A stretch of DNA of 64,000 nucleotides from Scilla litardierei (lineage: Eukaryota; Streptophyta; Magnoliopsida; Asparagales; Asparagaceae), in contig CM061133.1 of NCBI GenBank assembly GCA_030789695.1, positions 99,715,128 to 99,779,127 of the forward strand, read 5' to 3'. Each line of letters opens with the position of its first letter. Position 1 is the stretch's first letter. Positions 57,954 through 64,000 of this stretch are shown here, one piece after another. A program made the position numbers and the translations under genes. Under the pieces are notes generated by a model. The model ran no database searches. It was given only the letters and a program-made list of their open reading frames with translations, and was not told the origin of the DNA.

Positions 57954-59628
57954 TAAAACCATCTACACTATAGACTTAAGGGGTTTTTATGTTCATGTTA
58001 GACCAACCATTTGAATCTCATTCAAATAATTCACTTGGTCTATCAGAATCTATAATAATTAATTTTCTTAGATCTTATCCAGTTCATCGTACCTTACGAT
58101 AATAATTTAAATTTGTTAATGGTCATTTCAAATGGCTCATATCTATTTCTGATAAAGTATCAAACTTTTGATTACTTTGTCAAACTATATGTTCCATCTC
58201 TTTGATGCCTTGCATGTAATTTACACGCTCCCACTGACCTTGAAAACTCTCTGGCTAATTCATATAAGTTGGTCCGTCTAAATCATATTTAGAAAAACGA
58301 ACTTATAAGTGAATGCTCCAATTTTCATGGTCAAACTGAGTGTTTACATCGAGTTTGGTCCGAGTAGATCTGTACACATCTGCTGGCGAGACGGTTTCAA
58401 CTAATCTGTTTTAAAGAAATTAGGATGAAAACCGTTCTCGACCAACATGATTGTACTTCACTATTTTCTTTATGCATCTAATCTTTCAACTTAAAGCTTT
58501 ACTTGCAGAAAGTAAGGAATCATTTTCCTTGGGTACGTAAACTAAATTCCAAAATTTATTTACGCACATGGACCAATTCTTATTACATCAAGTTATAAAT
58601 CGGAGATCCTACTCCGAATTTTCATCCCGGAAGTTGACTAAGTCATCATCAGTTATGATGTCTAACTCGACTCTTGGTCTCACGAAATTCAAGTAATTAT
58701 ACAACTTCCTAATGATTGATTTAATGAATATCTTATTGTTAATGTCCTCATAGAATATTATCAAAACCTAGGCATTACTATCTGGGACTTAACCCAGAGG
58801 GAGGACTTAGCTCAGAGTCACTTGTTATGGATCGCACCGAGTCTAACTAAGTGTGATTCATACCTTTTAACACACTGATGTGTTAACAGACTTGACCTGA
58901 GAGAAAATCACATTTTCTTTTAATTACGCAAGATTTAATATAGCTAAGTATTTGACCATTCGATCTAATCGAATCAGTTTAAATACTTTAGTCATTTCGT
59001 TCTTTATTTTATCAGACTTGTGTTTCATCAAGAACACGTGTCTTAATAAAATATACGAATAACTTATTTTGGTTAATCTAGACTCGGGTACATCAGTATG
59101 TACGAGACTGAGTTCGACAACTCATTCTCCCACTGTCTCACAGATGGGTTTTGGGCATTATATCTAAGAGGATAAGACTCACAAGTGTCCATAGACTTCA
59201 TAATACGAGAGGTCAGACCCCTCTTTATGTGACTTGTGAAGCTTAGTCTCTCGATACGGCCTAGTCTATTTTTCCATACAAGTTTGCTACTATCTTGTGT
59301 ATTTATATATATTAACATTTAATATATAAATATTATCGTTATACATAAATTACTAACGCAAAACATTGCTTCAGAAGCGAGGTGACGACATTCGTCAAAT
59401 TGTGTTAGACGTCTTTTGTATAACAATAATTATAAAATCGTGACATCAAAATATGTCACATTTTCATTTCCTCCTACTTATGCCTTTACTAATGATAAAT
59501 TAAACTATTAAACTCGATTGACTTTCCGGAGTGCCTTCTTCCTTTTCTAAATCACATTTAGATATTAAATATCCCAACATAAATAAATAGCTATGCAGGC
59601 ATCTCATGTATCCAAACGCCTGAGAGTT

Positions 59629-60764
<1,136 letters not shown>

Positions 60765-61970
60765 TGTCTTCTTTGAGTTACCAAGCTCCAAAATCAAGGA
60801 GGGATACGGATTAATCTTTAATAAGAATTATAACGCATTGACTAGATATAGTCCAGGGTGTCATACAATCATGATTCGTGACATTGCGGTCCAACGGAAC
60901 ACAGCCAGGGAATTGACTAAGCCAGGATCACTGCCCCTTAGACTAGCAAGGGTTGACCCAGGAAACTTAGCCAAGCACATTGACTGGATCATGGTCCATT
61001 GAATGAAGCTTGTCATTTTTATATGCGTGCCATAGACTAAACTGCTTTTATTAACAACTAATTAATCCTATCAACTAGTTGCATCCTTAAATTCAAAATT
61101 TTAGGATTTGTTTAATAACTTTTATTAAGTCCTTATCAACTATAAGGTGCACGTGCTATCCTAATCGTTATTAGGATTTTAATAAACTTTATTAACAACG
61201 CTAAAAGCGAAGTCCTTTAATGAGAATTAATTATAACAATTAGAATTAAGATTCATTAAAAGGACTACCCTAATCAGGAATTAGGTCTTGGAGTGTTGTT
61301 AATGTTTTATTAAAATATAGCATGTCATTAAAATTCAAGTAATAAATTTTAATCATTTTTAATGGCTAACCTAAAGGGTTGTCTTGTGTTATCAAATAAG
61401 GGACAAGAAGAACTAGCCATTAAAATAAAGCTACACTAATTTATCGCATAAAGATAGTGCACAACTATTTAACAATTAAATAGACTAAGTTTATCGCATA
61501 AACAATTTTAGCATGCATACATAAATTTAACATTTAAATTTAAAATATGATTTTAAAATATTTTATTTTTATCTTATAAAAACTTGTTTTTAAAATCACA
61601 AATTTGCATGCTACTTTAAAAAATTTATCGCATAAAATTTTTAACCTTTAAAATCAGTTTTAAAATATCTCATAAAATTAAAACATCATTTTAAAAACTT
61701 TCATGCTTAAAAATTTATCATATAAAATTTTTAGGCACTTTAAACTTATCGCATAAATTTTAAAAGATTTAAAATTAGTTTTAAAAATTATCACATAAAT
61801 TTTAAAACGTCATTTAAAAATTTTCATATTCAAAAATTTATCACATAGATTTTTAAACATCAAAAACATTTTTAAAATTTATCTCATAACTTTAAAAACA
61901 TTTTTAAAAATATTTAAAAGCATTTTAAAGTTTAATAATAATCGCAGGCTAGATCGTTACGCAGACCTAC

Positions 61971-61982
61971 GCTCTGATACCA
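61971..61982 (-). other. Primer-binding site, tRNA-iMet type
   Basis: TGGTATCAGAGC on the minus strand, one base from the LTR end. Confidence 0.92.
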
Positions 61983-61983
61983 C

Positions 61984-63325
61984 TGTATGGATTTCCGGGA
62001 CCCTTAGGGCACAAAAACTCTATGCCCGTCCTGAGTCGGACGGAACATAGACAGAAAGGCAGCGGAAAGATAGACATGTTAATCTAATTAACATTTAACC
62101 CTAAGGTCCAAGACCCTAATCCAAGATCTATGCCGACTTGGGATGGGTCTGACCATCCCAAGAAGGATCTAGCCTACTGCGATTAAATTAAACTAATGCT
62201 AATAAACACATACCCGGAATATCAACCCTGGGGCAGGCGAAATGTTCCGCACCTTCTTCCGAGCCGCTCCCGTCCCACGCCGAGCCGCTCCTCGAACCGA
62301 TCCCCGAACCGCTCCTCGAACCGCTCCGCATCCCGAGGCGATCAATCCCGTGTCGTCGAGCCAACCACATGCTGAAGAAAGTTTCACGCGAGTGAAACCT
62401 CCGCCTAGATTTCGGATCTGAATCCGAGCTCCTTTGCGGCTTTGCTAGAGCCCTCAAGAGCAAGGCAGAAATTTATAGGGAGAGGAGAAATATTAATTTA
62501 GCTTAGATCCGAGCGTGCTCCAACATTTACGAGAGCCGCTCAGATCTAGAGCTTGGGACAAGTTTAGAGGAAGGGGGCAGACCCCTATTTATATAGGCGG
62601 TTGACCCCTCCCCTCAACTCAATTTCCGATGTGGGACTAAAGTTGGAGTTAATTAATTCAATTTAGTTTGCCTTTCACAAAGGCTAAACTTCCGTGAATT
62701 TTAACTCCCTCACCGTTGAACTTCATGATTGCTACAACCTATCAATACGAAGGGCGTTCAATGGTGAACGTATAGGAAAAAAACCGTTCGTCAATCGGAG
62801 TTCGTTTGACCCTCCAATTGATCACTCAAAGTTCAGCCCACGGCTAGTTTTTCGCAAAAACGAGCCGTCAAAATTCTGCACACGTCTAGGGTTCTGCACC
62901 CTAAGGTGGGGCCCAGCCTGTGGGCCCCACCAGCACAAAATCAGGCTGACTGGGCGCCCTGTGCCTGGGCCTGTGCCCAGGTGCCTGGCCCTGGCACCCT
63001 GGCTCAGCCAGGTCTGGCCAGGCTGCCCAGGCCAGACTTGGTCTGGTCTGGGTCAGCCTGGTCTGACCCTGTCTGATCTGATGGGCTGTTTTGTGCATAT
63101 TTTGGGCATCTGGTGTCCGATTTGGACGCCGTTCGAACCTGGGTCTAGACCGGGACATTCCCGTCTTACCCATAAACTATTCCTTGCATTTGTATCATTA
63201 AATATTGTTTTAAACTATTTAAAACACATTTAATCTATTTTGCATCATATGCAATTTAGTCCATATCTAGGCTTAAATTATCATTTGCATCAAATACAAA
63301 TGATCTGAGGGCATATATCCCTACA
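61984..63325 (-). repeat. 5' LTR of degenerate copia
   Basis: It is 1,342 bp, TGTATGGATTTCCGG to CCCTACA. The TATA box on the minus strand lies at 62,587-62,595. It lacks the GC minisatellite of its partner. Confidence 0.9.
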
Positions 63326-63330
63326 GCAAC

Positions 63331-63631
63331 TAGTTCACCTGAATTTCTAGTCTAGCAATTGTGAAACCTTCGAATCAAAATGACGAGATACGGTTTGTAG
63401 CGGGGATTCCCTATCCCTAGGCGTTTTTATTAATTTGATATTTTCTTTACACAATTGAACGACTGTGACCGCTTTATTGCGAATATTTCTCGACTGTTCT
63501 TATAGCTAGGTGAATTGAAGAAGACACCGTCATTTGCCCTCCTCGTGTTCGATACCCGCTCGCCACTACACCGTGCGCTTGCGGTAAGACTAGCGAATCC
63601 CGCCCCGGGTGTGTATCCGGGGCGTCGATCA
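63331..63631 (+). repeat. Outer Athila-like LTR, part 3
   Basis: The last part of the LTR, ending GGCGTCGATCA. Summed with parts 1 and 2 the LTR is about 1.86 kb, close to the inner element's 1,817 bp. Confidence 0.85.
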
Positions 63632-63637
63632 AGTTTT

Positions 63638-63654
63638 TGGCGCCGTTGCCGGGG
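63638..63654 (+). other. Primer-binding site of outer Athila-like element
   Basis: TGGCGCCGTTGCCGGGG, the usual Athila/Tat form, 6 nt after the LTR. Confidence 0.9.
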
Positions 63655-63772
63655 AAGGCGATAGTGTTTGATTCTACCTACCTAGCTATTTTTCTTTTTG
63701 TTTTATTATTTCTATTTTTATTTTACCCTTCCTTTGTGCTAACTATTTCTTTGAAACTCTGTTTTTCCTTGC

Positions 63773-64000
63773 ATGTACACGAGATCCACAGCGGACCCCG
63801 AAGAAATACTATACGATCCGGAGATCGAACGTACATTGAGGAGGATCAGAGCGGAGAGGAGACTCGATACGGAAGGGAATTTTATGACCCATCCTGAGAC
63901 ACCTGAAGAATTGGCGGCGTGTATGGCGAGGATCATTTCCATTAGAGATAGGCTTCGGCCTAAGACTTCCTCCACGACCTCATCCATAGCTATGCCGGAG
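63773..64000 (+). CDS. Outer Athila-like gag, first 76 codons
   Basis: It starts MYTRSTADPEE and stays open to the window edge. It aligns with the N-terminus of the inner element's gag-protease (PEIERT, TPEELAA, SIRDRLRPKTSSTTSSIA) with several substitutions, so the two elements belong to sister subfamilies. Whether the frame stays intact and continues into pol lies outside the window. Confidence 0.85.
   Translation, partial: MYTRSTADPEEILYDPEIERTLRRIRAERRLDTEGNFMTHPETPEELAACMARIISIRDRLRPKTSSTTSSIAMPE

Overview
The window is flowering-plant nuclear DNA made almost entirely of nested LTR retrotransposons. The plant origin rests on the families present: a SIRE-like Ty1/copia, an older plant copia, chromodomain gypsy elements, Athila-like elements with a tRNA-Asp-type primer site, and a plant PF04195-type ORF. 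No host gene, rRNA, tRNA, CRISPR array or bacterial feature was found. The species cannot be named from the sequence.

Layout, left half (1-36.3 kb). An old plus-strand copia (20,689 to about 36,280; its 5' part lies left of the window) was hit twice. A minus-strand SIRE-like copia (1-20,688) entered upstream of its gag. A minus-strand chromovirus gypsy (gypsy B, 23,743-34,616, target duplication AAGGA) entered its reverse transcriptase. The SIRE 5' LTR was in turn split by a second chromovirus (gypsy A, 6,415-18,996, duplication CAAAT). The 3' LTR of gypsy A was then split by an oppositely oriented solo LTR of a related family (8,367-11,315, duplication GACTA). A 414-bp foldback element sits inside an (AT)n tract near the left edge.

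Layout, right half (36.3-64 kb). About 2.8 kb of AT-rich DNA without genes is followed by a probable solo LTR and a frameshifted PF04195-type ORF. That ORF is cut by an Athila-like element (41,615 to beyond 64,000). The 5' LTR of this element was split by a very young 12,000-bp Athila-like element (42,111-54,110, duplication GTCAG) and by a degenerate minus-strand copia (55,176-63,325, duplication GCAAC) that carries a 215-nt pure C run. The young element has two long intact ORFs, gag-protease (923 codons) and an Athila ORF-1-like protein, but no reverse transcriptase, RNase H or integrase. It must therefore have been mobilised by enzymes from another element.

Main observations. (1) The leader part of the Athila-like LTRs holds five hairpins with a nearly constant 14-nt loop (TTG-CAA-GNRA-TTG-G) closed by stems of different but self-complementary sequence, and the pairing is kept in the diverged outer LTR. 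(2) The degenerate copia carries an independent hairpin series with a constant apical part and variable outer stems; read in the element's sense it shows the same asymmetric TTG / G internal loop. (3) Gypsy A and gypsy B share two intron-like interruptions, one at the gag/protease junction and one inside integrase, at the same positions and phases. (4) Most families here carry their own array of short palindromes or hairpins in the LTR.

The autonomous-type elements encode the usual gag, protease, reverse transcriptase, RNase H and integrase set, but every pol copy visible here is broken by stops or frameshifts. Only the young Athila-like element has undamaged long ORFs.
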